64,000 nucleotides of DNA from Ustilago trichophora (lineage: Eukaryota > Basidiomycota > Ustilaginomycetes > Ustilaginales > Ustilaginaceae): contig OOIN01000007.1 in NCBI GenBank assembly GCA_900323505.1, positions 1,116,001 to 1,180,000 of the forward strand, given 5' to 3'. The position numbers and the translations under genes were made by a program. A model generated the notes under the pieces. The model did no database searches and was not told the DNA's origin. It saw nothing but the letters and a program-made list of their open reading frames with translations. Every line of letters starts with the position of its first letter. The stretch's first letter is position 1. Below, in pieces: positions 30,930 to 42,900 of the stretch.

Positions 30930-31300
30930 TGTAACGAGATAGTAGAAATGAGCAGGAGAAGATTTGCTCAAGTAAAGGACAAACCGAGATTGTTGACGTG
31001 TATATGGTGTGAGAAGAAGATGGTATTACTAAAGGAGGAGGTAACTGAGCTATTGATCGCATTTGACACACGCGCGCGCTGCGCGCGCGGGCCACTTTTG
31101 ATGGAAAAATTTGTAGTGATCGAAAAATATATCGGATAGATCTGCCAAATCGGCAGATCCGTGATCGCGACAAATTTTCGCAAACAAAAAAATGCGAACG
31201 AGATCGAGCGCGATCGGGAGATCGGCTAGATCTGCAAAAAATCGGAAAAAAGGAAAAAACCGCGACAAAAACAAGTAACAAAAAACCGCGACTCGGGACA
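30930..31300 (-). repeat. 3' LTR of the retrotransposon
   Basis: 371 bases, TG...CA ended on the plus strand (TGTAACGAG ... CTCGGGACA). It is identical by eye to 38232-38602. It contains the CG-alternating palindrome near 31069-31089 and a GATCTGCC/GGCAGATC hairpin near 31139-31159. It provides the polyadenylation end of the minus-strand transcript. Confidence 0.95.
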
Positions 31301-31545
31301 GTGCCTCTTAGAAAGAAGGCTTCGTCCCGAAGCCGGGTAGTGTGAGAAGAGAAGTGACTACGGACAAGAGACAAAAGACCCATGGCCAGTGAGGGTATGA
31401 TACTAAACGGGTATATATGTAATGAAAACAACCGAGGCAAGAAACGAGACTGAAAACGGAACATATTGTCTTTTTAGGATCGAGAGCTGTAACCAAGAGT
31501 GGTAGTGTAATGAGAAAAAAGGTTTTGTTCGGCACTGTGGTAGTG

Positions 31546-34500
31546 TTAATCTCTTAGTTCGTCTTCCCCAGCAAGTACTGCTTGGATGTCTTCTGCCATC
31601 GTGCGCGCCATATGGACAGGAGAGGATTCTCCATTGCGGTTGGCATTGGCGTGCGAAAGAATCGAAGGATAATACCGTTTGAGGCGATCGAGATGGACTC
31701 TCTCTTCCTTGCCATCGATGAGACTCTTGATGAGGTAGGTCTTTCGTTTCTTCGTCATTACCATGAAAGGTCCAACCCACCTTGGCGCGAGTTTTGCTCG
31801 GGTGGAATAGGTCGATTCAAAGAGAGTTTGATGTCGAAGTACGAGATCTCCAAGCTCGATATCCTCCTTGGATGATCTAGGCTTACTCTTTTCTGACCTG
31901 ATCGCTTGGGCTGTCTCGAGGGTGGACAAGGCTTCTACCCGGCGGACGTCAACAAAAGCACGTTGCATCCGTATATCGATCAATTCGGGTGCGCCTGTAG
32001 CAGCGGGCACTCGTTCAGCTATAACATAGCCAAAGAGTAGCTCAGTGGGTGAGAGATTGGAGAGATCGACGATTGGGCGGCGATTAAGTTCTCTCGTGGC
32101 TGTAGAGAGATGCTCTGTCCACGGAAAAGCGAGTTGTGAGACCGTAGGTGCCGTAGCGGCGGCACAGAGACGTCGTAGAGTCTGCAAAATTAGACCGTTG
32201 TTTTGTTCGACAAGTCCATTGACCCAAGGAGCATAAGCTGGTGTGATATGCTGATCAACTCCATGCTCCGTGAGGAAGTCATATACTTCAGCGCAGTCAA
32301 AGTGACTTCCGCCGTCTGTAATGATTGTGGTAGGCAGGGTTGATAGATTGTCGTGAAGTAATTGGAGACTTGCTACGACATCCACTCCACAAGCTTGGGA
32401 CAGGGGGAAAGTCCATAGGTAATGGGAGAAGTAATCGACTATAACCAGGAGCTTTGTCTTGCCATGTGAGTTAGGCAGTGACATAAAGTCCATTGCCCAG
32501 GTTTCCATTGGTACGGCGACAACAATTGGATCCACTTGAGATCGTTGACGTGGGCCATAGACTTGACAGGCCTGGCACGTTTTGAGGACCTCTTTGGCAT
32601 CGGCATATAGCTTGGGCCAAGTGACCATTTCTTGCAACCGTAGCTTTTTGACCAACATGTTAATACCAGCATGACTGAGTTGATGTACCTGCGCTAGTTT
32701 ATGTATTCCTTGAGAGCGTGGTAACACATCGAGCAAAAGACCGTCTTGCTCGTAAACAAGCTTACTATCCTCAAGCCGATATCTCTTCATTCGTCGCATC
32801 TTGTCCCGTAGAGCCTGAGTGCTTGGCATTTCGAGTAAGAGCAGGAAGCGAAGGACTGGCTCGAGTTCATCACCCTTGAATCGTTCCAAAAGGGGACCGG
32901 CTTCTTTGTCAATGACTAGATACCGTTCAACGACATCTCTTGTGAACAGCTGAGGTTCATAGGCGAGTGGAACAGCGGGAAGATCGGTGGTAGCGGGTTG
33001 GTCTTGGCAAACGTGGTAAACAGGGCAAGAAGATTTCAATGCCAGAAGTTCTCTGTCATCCGGAAGGACGGGAGCAACAGGTTCATTGTCGTCTGGAGCA
33101 GCAGGTCGGTGGGACAGTCCGTGTGCCAACTGGTGGCGACGGCCAGCACAATGTTCGACCTTTATGATGTTGTGAGCTAGGAGTTGCTCTCGCCAACGAG
33201 CGTGAGCGACTGGCATCTTGTCATTACGAAGTATGTCTCGGAGCGCAATGCAGTCGGTGACCAGGATGATGGGTTGGCCAAAAGTGAATGCAGAAAACCG
33301 TGTGAGCGCGAACTTAGCAGCAACCAGTTCTCCAAGATGAGCTGAGTACCGCGATTCAGCTTCAGTGCACTTCTTGGAGGCATACGAGATAGGGAATACA
33401 ACCTTTTTCAAAGTAGCACCTGGTACCAAGCCAATATCAACTTGAGGCTCATTGAGCAGGTTCCATCGTCCATTGACGTCCTTTTGCATGACATACTCCT
33501 GGAGCAGTACGGCTCCGATACCTTCAGCACTCCAATCGGAATGGACAATAAAAGGTCGATCCCAGCGTGGTTCTTTTAGCACACGGCTATTAACCAGTGC
33601 ATTCTTGACTCTCAGGAACGCGGCATCATGAGCCGGCGTCCATGCATCGATCAATCCAGCATCATAATCGACGATGCCAGCAGTTAACGAGTCTAGAGGT
33701 GCGAAGACTTTGGCAAAATCCGGTACCTTTGAGCGCAAGTAAGAACATACTCCCCAAAAGGTCATGAGTTCGCGGACCGTTTTAGGAGTTGGCCAGTTTA
33801 AAATCGCCTTTAGTCGAGAAGGGTCTGCACGAATTCCATCGAGTCCGATCAACTGTCCACAGAAACTGATGTTCTCGTGTAGGAATTGACACTTTTCTAC
33901 GGAAAGAGTGAATCCAGTATCGATGGCACGGTCCAGGAAGGCTCGTAGCCAGCAGAAGTAGGAGTCGAAGTCTGGGTGGCCTGACGCTACATCATCCATC
34001 CAGAAGTCTGAGTCTCGGTCAAAGAGATCACCAAACGCCGTAGTGATGAATCGGTAGTAGAGAGAAGGTCCGACTTTAAACCCAAAGGGCATCACCGTAT
34101 AACCAACGAAACCGAAATCTTCAACATAGGTGACCGAAAGAAGAGTTGCCAGTCTAGAGTTGGCCATGATGAAGAAGCCAGCGCAACCATCACCCTTGAA
34201 GAGGAACCGCTTTCCTGAGAACTTGGAAGCTTTGACCTCAATATCGCCGGGTATGAAGGAATTGTCTTTCATGTAATGGTTGATTGGCGCATAATTATGC
34301 ACTAGACGGTATCGACCTTTAGCGACTTCGACGGTTGGAAGAGATACATCCGCGGATGGTGGTGGAAGGGATTCGTCGTACTCCAGGCCTGCTTCTTTGA
34401 GTGCAGCATTGGCCTGTAGCTTGAGCTCCTCAAGAGAGACATTTGAGTCTATTTCTGCTGCCGGTTTCGGGACAATGCGTGTCTCCGAGATCCATCGTAC

Positions 34501-36510
34501 CTCGTTTTCTGGAATCTTAACCATAAAGCTGTTATCGAGCAATTCCCTAACTTTGGAGTGGAGGAAATCTTTTTGCGGAGGTGACAGAGCTTGGGTCTTT
34601 GATCGTCGTTTGGTAGCCGGTGGCTCGCTAGTTAGAATAGGATCACAGATGACTTCCATGTTCTGCTTACACTCGGCAGTGCTCTCAGCAAATGCCAAGT
34701 GTTTGGCGTGTAGAAGGTCTGCGAGATGTTGTCGTTGAGCAGGCGTGCCGACTGATCCAAAGCGGGCGAGTAGATTCTTCAAGACTCTTCCAGACCTCTC
34801 GTCCGAATCGTCATCTGGTTTGCCGTTGACGCAATAAGGACGGAAACGCTTATAGGTCCGTGAACGTGCCTCGAGATAGTCAGGATCGTCGTTGACAATG
34901 GGCAAACGGAGCTGCAAGTCTTTGAGCTCTGGCTTATCGACAGGGAGGTCAAATCGCACGGAGAAAGAGGGCATGGACCAACAACCTGTGTCGACTAACT
35001 CGTCGATAGGAGTAAGACCGAGAGGGTCCTCTTCGTCCTCTGATTCATCTTGCAAGTCATCGTAGAGAGTAAGAGATGACAAATCGAGCACAGTATGCGA
35101 TGGAGAGAGTGCCTCCAACTGCGCAACACTGGCATACGGTTGAGCTGCAATTAAGAGTTTGACAGCCGTCATCGGCGTGTCAGGGACTAGATGAGGATTC
35201 GCTGACTGGTGGGTTGGTATAATTCGAGCCCATCGACGGAATTGCGAACCAGAATCATATTGAGGGATGAAGAACAGGTCGAGCTCGTAGAAATGCAAAG
35301 CTCCAACCTTTACCTTCCAGGGCCGTCCAAGTAGCATCGTTGCAATGGTGCTTGGCATAACCTCATACTCGACTTCAACAGGGTCAGTATTGACCCCATC
35401 TATATCTCGTACTTTGGTCAGCAGCTTGACTACACCAAGGGATTGAACTACTTGACTGCTCGCCATCCTTAAGTAGATATCGGATGGCGTTGGCTTGAGG
35501 CCTGCGGCGGCGGCTACGGCCTGGGAAATCGTATTAACCATTGCTCCTTCATCCACGGCTGCCGTGCAGGTAAAGTCTTCATCATTGTCACTTGTGAAAT
35601 GCACCGCAACTGTGAAGAGTCGATTTTTATTTGCATGTGCTCTATGTTGGAGAGCACGAAGATCGACCTGTGGCCTTGGATGAGCTCGTCGTCGAGGAGG
35701 AGTAACGACAGGCAGAGGAGGTAGTATATGCGGGTCAGGTAAAGGTGGAGTCACCACCGAAGGGGAACGAGAAATGCTCGGCGAAGGGGGTGGTGTCGTG
35801 GGTGAAGTGGTCTCGATGGAAATCTGCGGGCCTAGAGAAATGGACCGCGACGGATTAGAGGTCGTGAGAGTAGAAAGAGGACTCTCGATGACAGAAGGAG
35901 TAGGCTTTTCGTCAGGGAGAGACGACATAGCCAGACCAAAACCAACCGAATCACCAGATCCCATTCGCAAAGCAGAGGAAGGGGAAACAGAGGGGGAGGT
36001 CGGACAAGAACATGATACAGGCTGGATGTGCGACACGGGCGCACCATCCTGCGTTAGAGGCTGGATATGCGTCACAGGCGCATCATCCTTCTTTTTTGCC
36101 AACGGGGCAAATTTATGAGGGGAAGTGTTCGTGCCTTCCACAGCGTCGGCCAAGGTACACTCACTGCTTAATCCGAAGAGCAGAGAATCTCTCCCTTCCA
36201 CAAGGGAAGGGGGCATGGCTCCCACTGCGGTGCCAGCACCAGACAGCGAAGGAGCACCTTTATGAGAAGATGCTCGAGGGAGCAGCGAGTGTTCTTGACG
36301 AACGTATGGAGTGGGCTGAACACTTACCAATTGAGAAACAGAAACAGAACCAGGAGCCGAAACAGAGACGGATGAAATAGGCGAAAAACGAGTCTGCGTC
36401 GATGCAGAAGGAGTAACCGTGGAAGAAGAAGCCATCGACGAAGGGGAGGTGAGACCCAGAGTGGCGAGCACGGCCGAGCGATTAGGGTCTTGATTCGCCG
36501 GCCTTACTGG
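31546..36510 (-). CDS. pol: Retrotransposon pol polyprotein (PR-RT-RNaseH-IN), -1 frame
   Basis: The pol frame is open from about 36577 to the stop at 31546-31548 and overlaps the end of gag. Entry is most likely by -1 frameshifting at GGGAAAC (36510-36516); the first in-frame ATG is only at 36435. About 270 low-complexity residues come first. Then comes a retropepsin-like domain with Asp-Glu-Gly (near 35544-35552) instead of the usual DSG/DTG. The reverse transcriptase follows, with 'WMDD' near 34000 where most have Y/F-x-DD, then RNase H ('SDWSAEGIGAVL', Glu in 'YSAHLGELVAAK', 'VTDCIALRDIL'). The integrase has an HHCC finger (about 32560-32690) and a DDE core: Asp in 'AMDFMSLP', Asp in 'ITDGGSHF', Glu in 'VEQNNG'. 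It closes with a GPY/F-like 'WVGPF' module near 31770. Confidence 0.94.
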   Translation of the reverse strand, partial: PVRPANQDPNRSAVLATLGLTSPSSMASSSTVTPSASTQTRFSPISSVSVSAPGSVSVSQLVSVQPTPYVRQEHSLLPRASSHKGAPSLSGAGTAVGAMPPSLVEGRDSLLFGLSSECTLADAVEGTNTSPHKFAPLAKKKDDAPVTHIQPLTQDGAPVSHIQPVSCSCPTSPSVSPSSALRMGSGDSVGFGLAMSSLPDEKPTPSVIESPLSTLTTSNPSRSISLGPQISIETTSPTTPPPSPSISRSPSVVTPPLPDPHILPPLPVVTPPRRRAHPRPQVDLRALQHRAHANKNRLFTVAVHFTSDNDEDFTCTAAVDEGAMVNTISQAVAAAAGLKPTPSDIYLRMASSQVVQSLGVVKLLTKVRDIDGVNTDPVEVEYEVMPSTIATMLLGRPWKVKVGALHFYELDLFFIPQYDSGSQFRRWARIIPTHQSANPHLVPDTPMTAVKLLIAAQPYASVAQLEALSPSHTVLDLSSLTLYDDLQDESEDEEDPLGLTPIDELVDTGCWSMPSFSVRFDLPVDKPELKDLQLRLPIVNDDPDYLEARSRTYKRFRPYCVNGKPDDDSDERSGRVLKNLLARFGSVGTPAQRQHLADLLHAKHLAFAESTAECKQNMEVICDPILTSEPPATKRRSKTQALSPPQKDFLHSKVRELLDNSFMVKIPENEVRWISETRIVPKPAAEIDSNVSLEELKLQANAALKEAGLEYDESLPPPSADVSLPTVEVAKGRYRLVHNYAPINHYMKDNSFIPGDIEVKASKFSGKRFLFKGDGCAGFFIMANSRLATLLSVTYVEDFGFVGYTVMPFGFKVGPSLYYRFITTAFGDLFDRDSDFWMDDVASGHPDFDSYFCWLRAFLDRAIDTGFTLSVEKCQFLHENISFCGQLIGLDGIRADPSRLKAILNWPTPKTVRELMTFWGVCSYLRSKVPDFAKVFAPLDSLTAGIVDYDAGLIDAWTPAHDAAFLRVKNALVNSRVLKEPRWDRPFIVHSDWSAEGIGAVLLQEYVMQKDVNGRWNLLNEPQVDIGLVPGATLKKVVFPISYASKKCTEAESRYSAHLGELVAAKFALTRFSAFTFGQPIILVTDCIALRDILRNDKMPVAHARWREQLLAHNIIKVEHCAGRRHQLAHGLSHRPAAPDDNEPVAPVLPDDRELLALKSSCPVYHVCQDQPATTDLPAVPLAYEPQLFTRDVVERYLVIDKEAGPLLERFKGDELEPVLRFLLLLEMPSTQALRDKMRRMKRYRLEDSKLVYEQDGLLLDVLPRSQGIHKLAQVHQLSHAGINMLVKKLRLQEMVTWPKLYADAKEVLKTCQACQVYGPRQRSQVDPIVVAVPMETWAMDFMSLPNSHGKTKLLVIVDYFSHYLWTFPLSQACGVDVVASLQLLHDNLSTLPTTIITDGGSHFDCAEVYDFLTEHGVDQHITPAYAPWVNGLVEQNNGLILQTLRRLCAAATAPTVSQLAFPWTEHLSTATRELNRRPIVDLSNLSPTELLFGYVIAERVPAATGAPELIDIRMQRAFVDVRRVEALSTLETAQAIRSEKSKPRSSKEDIELGDLVLRHQTLFESTYSTRAKLAPRWVGPFMVMTKKRKTYLIKSLIDGKEERVHLDRLKRYYPSILSHANANRNGESSPVHMARTMAEDIQAVLAGEDELRD

Positions 36511-36516
36511 TTTCCC
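36472..36516 (-). promoter_or_regulatory. -1 ribosomal frameshift signal at gag/pol junction
   Basis: On the minus strand, the heptamer GGGAAAC (36516-36510) lies in the X-XXY-YYZ phase of gag, two codons before its stop. A six-base spacer, which includes the gag stop, follows. Then GGCCGGCGA (36503-36495) pairs with TCGCTCGGCC (36481-36472) in a 9-bp stem with one bulged U and a 13-base loop. Slipping back one base at the heptamer enters the open pol frame exactly. This is the standard architecture of retroviral -1 frameshift sites; that it works here is inferred. Confidence 0.82.
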
Positions 36517-37775
36517 TGGCCTCGCTGCTGCATGACGGCCTGAGAGAACATTCGGCGATAATTCTGCTCTGCTTGATCAAGAGCTCGCTCATTGGAATCC
36601 TTACAGAACCGGTATTGATGGCCCTTTTTGCCGCAACGGTGACATTCGCCACTTCCCGGGTGCTCTGTGCCCGGGTAGAGAGGATAGGCATAAGTCAAAG
36701 GTGGTTGCAAATGCACACAAGGGTGCTCGAGGCGATATTTCTTTAGAGCCTCCTGATAGTCGCAATGACCTTGATCCGTGTCAGGGAACATGACTTGGGG
36801 AATGGTGGTAACATCGACGGCAGGGGCAGGAGGTGGCATCAAACAAAGAAAATTGCCTTTGCCAGTACTACCCGTGGGGGAGTGTGAAGGAGAGATGGTC
36901 TCAAACCTAGGGCGTTTCTCTTCCGGAGGAGTGAGGGGGAGAGATCCTCGTCGACGGAGGTTGGTTAGAATAACAGCCAGGTCCTCCAGACGCGTGTTAA
37001 CCTTGGCCAGCTCATCATGAGAGGCCACGACCTTGTTGTAGACCGTAGAAGGGAGTGCTCGACAGAGATTAACGGCCTCGGAGATCGATTTTGGCATAGT
37101 GCCAAGGTGAGAAAGAAGTCCTTCAGGCAACGCAGCCCAAAACTGAATTGTCATGTACTCCTCGGAAACAAAGGTAGTATCAACCTTCGTGGCAAGATCG
37201 AGTACAACAGACAACCAAATGCGCCATTCCTTGACATCGCGGAGGTCTTCGATGGTCTTGGGCGTCTTGACCGCTTCCTGGAAATCCTGGTAACGGGTGG
37301 CAGGTGTATCGCGCACCTTTCGTGCATTGCCGTATTGGAGAAGGAAGGCAGCCTGGAGAGCTTCGAACTCTGCTTTCACGGAAGGGCTCAGCTTGTTGAG
37401 CCAGTCTTGCGCAGATTCAGTCATTAAGGCCTTGAAATACTTGAGCTTTTGAGCTGGGTGATCATTGATGCCTCGATCCAGGCAGAAGATCTCGAAGTCC
37501 TCCAACCAAGACTGGGCATCAGCGTCATGAACACTACCCGTAAACTTCGGGATCATAGTGTTGACAGCAACTGACTTGGGGAGAGGAGGAGAGAGAGACA
37601 TTCTGAGGCCTTTGAGCTCTTTGGAGAGCCGTGGAATCGAAAGTGGGAGACGTAGTTCTTGCAGAGGTTCGTGAGACGTGCCGTGATACCGTGGGAAAGA
37701 GTGTCTGCGAGGTGGCGAAAGAGGTGCTACCTCGGGCTTAAGACCTGCGATTCGTCTAGAATGACGATCTGGCAT
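36504..37775 (-). CDS. gag: Retrotransposon gag (capsid/nucleocapsid) protein
   Basis: This is a 423-residue frame from a true ATG at 37773-37775. Residues ~70-190 resemble a retrotransposon capsid domain ('FTGSVHDADAQSWLEDFEIF', followed by 'AQDWLNKLSPSVK'). Near residues 378-391 a zinc knuckle of the form Cx2Cx4Hx4C is complete ('CHRCGKKGHQYRFC'); it would bind the element's RNA. The frame ends just after the slippery heptamer, so most ribosomes would make Gag alone and a minority Gag-Pol. No stops or frameshifts break it. Confidence 0.92.
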   Translation of the reverse strand: MPDRHSRRIAGLKPEVAPLSPPRRHSFPRYHGTSHEPLQELRLPLSIPRLSKELKGLRMSLSPPLPKSVAVNTMIPKFTGSVHDADAQSWLEDFEIFCLDRGINDHPAQKLKYFKALMTESAQDWLNKLSPSVKAEFEALQAAFLLQYGNARKVRDTPATRYQDFQEAVKTPKTIEDLRDVKEWRIWLSVVLDLATKVDTTFVSEEYMTIQFWAALPEGLLSHLGTMPKSISEAVNLCRALPSTVYNKVVASHDELAKVNTRLEDLAVILTNLRRRGSLPLTPPEEKRPRFETISPSHSPTGSTGKGNFLCLMPPPAPAVDVTTIPQVMFPDTDQGHCDYQEALKKYRLEHPCVHLQPPLTYAYPLYPGTEHPGSGECHRCGKKGHQYRFCKDSNERALDQAEQNYRRMFSQAVMQQRGQGNQ

Positions 37776-38231
37776 ACGATGAAGGAATGATGAGCACTTA
37801 AAACAGGATAGCCGTCCTATGAGAGTGGCGACTGAATGACCAAAAGAATGGCGATAGACTAAAGATCGAATCCAGCGGGTGGATTTTTCGGCCTACGCCA
37901 GGAGTACTGCAATCAAAGCAAGGGATCCAGCGATTAGTTCGAAAGATCGTTGGGAGCCCAAAGCAAACGAGTTGACCAGGAAAGATACCGTAAGACCGCG
38001 CCGAGGTTAGAGATTCGTTGATGATCGTCGAAGTAGCCAGATTAGCAATGATAAGCAGGAGACCGTTAATTCGAAGAGAGGGGAAAAGAGAAAGACGCTT
38101 GGAAGAGCCGAGAGAATGGAAAGTGGATGGATGGAGGATCCGACAAAAGTCAGATCGCTAATACTGAGGAAGGAAGGGAAAGGAAAGAGAGCTGGAAACA
38201 GTAGAAGACCGTTTCCGGGTTGGCCCCCCAA
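37776..38231 (-). other. Retrotransposon 5' leader with probable primer-binding site
   Basis: 456 bases between the 5' LTR and the gag ATG. On the minus strand the sequence right after the LTR reads TTGGGGGGCC (38231-38222). A primer-binding site would be expected here and commonly starts with TGG, but I could not assign the tRNA. The packaging signal presumably also lies here. Confidence 0.55.
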
Positions 38232-38602
38232 TGTAACGAGATAGTAGAAATGAGCAGGAGAAGATTTGCTCAAGTAAAGGACAAACCGAGATTGTTGACG
38301 TGTATATGGTGTGAGAAGAAGATGGTATTACTAAAGGAGGAGGTAACTGAGCTATTGATCGCATTTGACACACGCGCGCGCTGCGCGCGCGGGCCACTTT
38401 TGATGGAAAAATTTGTAGTGATCGAAAAATATATCGGATAGATCTGCCAAATCGGCAGATCCGTGATCGCGACAAATTTTCGCAAACAAAAAAATGCGAA
38501 CGAGATCGAGCGCGATCGGGAGATCGGCTAGATCTGCAAAAAATCGGAAAAAAGGAAAAAACCGCGACAAAAACAAGTAACAAAAAACCGCGACTCGGGA
38601 CA
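38232..38602 (-). repeat. 5' LTR of the retrotransposon
   Basis: 371 bases, identical by eye to 30930-31300. For minus-strand transcription it should supply the promoter. A TATATTTTT-type A/T run lies near 38425-38434, between the Asp-rich hairpin region and the CG palindrome. It is followed by the CCGT target duplication at 38603-38606. Confidence 0.95.
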
Positions 38603-39930
<1,328 letters not shown>

Positions 39931-42900
39931 CTACTTTTGAACGACGTCACCCGACGAAACGTCGGATCCGTACCTCTGAAGCTTTGCACCGCCTTCCAGA
40001 GCTCCATCATTGTCCTCGAGCTTGTGACCGTCGTTGGGGTTTCCACTGCCATGTATACCGTGAAAGTCGGCGGGCCTATCTTCGGGCAAGGCCCATTTGG
40101 AGACGTCAAACTCTCTGTACTCAAAGACAGTAAACTTGTTGCCCGTGTATCTGCAGTAGATCCAGGTGAGACCGGCCCTAATGGCGCAAGTGACAAAAGT
40201 CCAACCGAGACTTCCCAGGGGCGCGGCGAAAAAGGCGCCAAGGACGCTGAAATCGTCAATGTAGAGACCGTTGGGGAGACCGATGAGTTTGATTCCGTCC
40301 GATGCGTTTCCGTAGAAGATGGTGCCAAAGAGGAAGACGGTAAAGAATCCTCCTACGGCTCCACCGACAGCGTCGACGCCGTTAAGGAAGTAGAGTTGGG
40401 GTACAAGGCCGAGTAGGAAGGCTGGGATACATGCGATGGCTGCCAAATCGGCGATGAGGAAGACTTCGAGAATGTCAATATTCTTGACGGCAAGAACGAC
40501 CGAAGGCACGTTGATAAGGACCAGGATGGCACGGCACCACCAGATATTGAGACGACCCAGGAAAACGTCGTTCTGAATCGTCGAGATTTGGGCCGATTGG
40601 AATGTATCATAGGCCGAAGAACTGAGACATCCACAGAGCACAATCACGATACCCGTCAACCAGTTGGGCAACGTGTTGAGGATGTAGAAAAAGGTAAGCG
40701 ATCCATCATCCTCGGCAGTGGGACCGTTGAAGAGACCCGACCACCATGCCAAAGGTCCCGCCATACCGACGAGCATGCAGACGGCAAAGAGGGGGATGGT
40801 GGCAAAGATGACAGAGAGATAAAGCGTCTTGTTATTCTTGGAAGCGAACGCTCGCTGCCAGAAACCCTGGTTAAACATCTGACTGAAGACAATGGCGGCA
40901 GTCAAAATGTACCAGAGCTCACCACCGAGTCGCTGGGGCTTGAGCAATCCAGAGGACTCGACGCGAGCATGGTCAATGTCGAGGTTGACACCAACGGCGA
41001 TCGAAGCAATCACGATAAAGGTGAGAATGATGACGGCGTTGACGTTGTCGGTCCAGAGCGAGGCCTTGAATCCACCATAAGCCGTATAGATGGTGGTGCT
41101 AACGGCGACAATGAGGGCGGCAATGGTAGGGTTGACACCACCAAGCGTGTTGACCGCGGAACCGTAGGTATTGAGCTCGACCAGCATGAAGCAGAACATG
41201 AATCCGACAAAAATGACGGCCGAGAGGATACCAACGGGCCAGCCGAATCGGCGGCGGATGTACTCGGCGAGCGTGAATCCATCAGGGCACACTCGTCGAA
41301 TTTGAGGTCCAAGCCAAGCAAAAGCCCATAGCGGAGCCACAGTCGAAAAGCAGTAAGCGACCAGACCGAGAACGCCGGCATTCGGGATGACGGCAAGCTG
41401 AGGGTAACCGAAGAGGAGCGACGACGACATGTCTGTAGGCGAAGAAAAAAAGCAAGTGATCGAAATGAAGAAAAATTGGGCGAGTAAGTGGGTCAGTGGA
41501 GATTGATGGCGAGCATCGAGCAGATCCCGGCATTGAAAGGGGCGGAACAGGGTTGCAAGACCAATCGAGATAGCAGCCGGTCCGAAGCTTGCATGGCATC
41601 CGCGTGTGGCATAGACGCGCGTTCTAGAACTGATCAGCCAGACCGACGGATCAACCATGCAGGAGATGACCACTCTAGCTGACCACTCTAGCAGCATGAC
41701 GTTGCATAACAGCAGACCCCAACAGCGACTTTTCTCGACCACTCTTCCTGTCTGTACCGCCTTCAACGCAGATCTGCGACGACTTCGGCACTACGAAAGG
41801 AGAAATCGGAGCATGTGGAGGGAAACTTAGCTGGCAGAAGGCTTTCTGAGGTCAAGCCAATGTCCATGCTGCCACCGCCACCAGGTGTACCGTTCGTGAA
41901 ACGTATGATAGGTCAGCATGGACACCGGCTGGTCTCAAGAAGACAAACCGCCAGCAGGGAAAGTACAGAGGTGGGATACATGAATGGATGGGATTTGAAA
42001 TGAGCAGGCATGCAGCATTCCCTTCGCGAGTCCTAACTCGATCAGGTAATATCAGCATCCTGATCCGCCGCTGTACGCTGTTCGCCGAACCACCAAAGCG
42101 ATCCGCTTCGATCTCGCAAGCAGCAAGATCTCAGGGATGTTTGGGAGGTAGGTGACAAGACAAAGGTGGACCATTGGATGCCGATGACGGTATGATCTCA
42201 GCCCTTCGTGTCTAGTGGGCCATCTGATGCGAGGAGGAGCTACGAAGCTCCAAGTACGCAGCCAGACTACCGACCCGAGGATTTACAATCTCACAATTGC
42301 ATCGTCAAGAGACGGAGGCAACAGAGACTGCAAATCAGACACGAGAGCACCCGTAGCTGATGCCAAACTGATTGAGTTTGGTCTTTATGAGGCTTGATGT
42401 CCGCCTTGCATCTCGCGATGAAATGGCAAGGGAAAGGAAGGGTTCGAGATCTTGATGGCCACTCGGTCTTGCATGGCGTGAAGGGTTCGTCAGGCTGTCG
42501 TGAAGCCTGATTGGCAGCTGTGGCGTTCGTATTGAGTCGTGCATAGTTTCTTTGCGGCTTGATGGTGGAAATCATTATCTTGTTGGAGTCCTCGAGCCAG
42601 TCCATTCGAGGCGATGGAGGGCGACATGCCACAAGAGGCCAAAATCAAATCAGGGGGAAAGGCGTCGAGCCAAGTAGGTGACAAGAGGAGAAGATGGACC
42701 AATTACGATCGGAGAAAGGAAGGGTCACGAAGGGAACATACCTATTGGAAAGACACGGCGACACTGTTTGAAGCGGCTAGCTCGAGCCTAGCGACTGTAT
42801 TTTGATGGGCACTGCCGGCCGTCTGATTGTTGTGTGTGTGTTCGTCCGTTCAAGTCCGCTGTTTGCAGCGGTGGGACGATAATTATATGTGGGGGGTTGA

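Larger units (their letters stand above)
30930..38602 (-). mobile_element. Complete Ty3/gypsy LTR retrotransposon (7.67 kb)
   Basis: A full element on the minus strand: 371-bp LTRs, a 456-base leader, gag, pol in the -1 frame, and a 245-base 3' untranslated part. The domain order protease, reverse transcriptase, RNase H, integrase is that of Ty3/gypsy (Metaviridae). I see no chromodomain after the integrase. The LTRs read as identical throughout and both ORFs are open, so the insertion is recent and could be active. The 4-bp duplication CCGT flanks it (30926-30929 and 38603-38606). No envelope-like ORF is present. Confidence 0.95.

Noticed and set aside
36504..36577. Frame break between gag and pol as a disabling mutation
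   Set aside because: The overlap, the in-phase GGGAAAC heptamer and the downstream stem explain the frame change as programmed frameshifting.
40588..41331. 247-codon plus-strand frame
   Set aside because: It is antisense to the membrane core of the symporter, which has clear family similarity on the minus strand.
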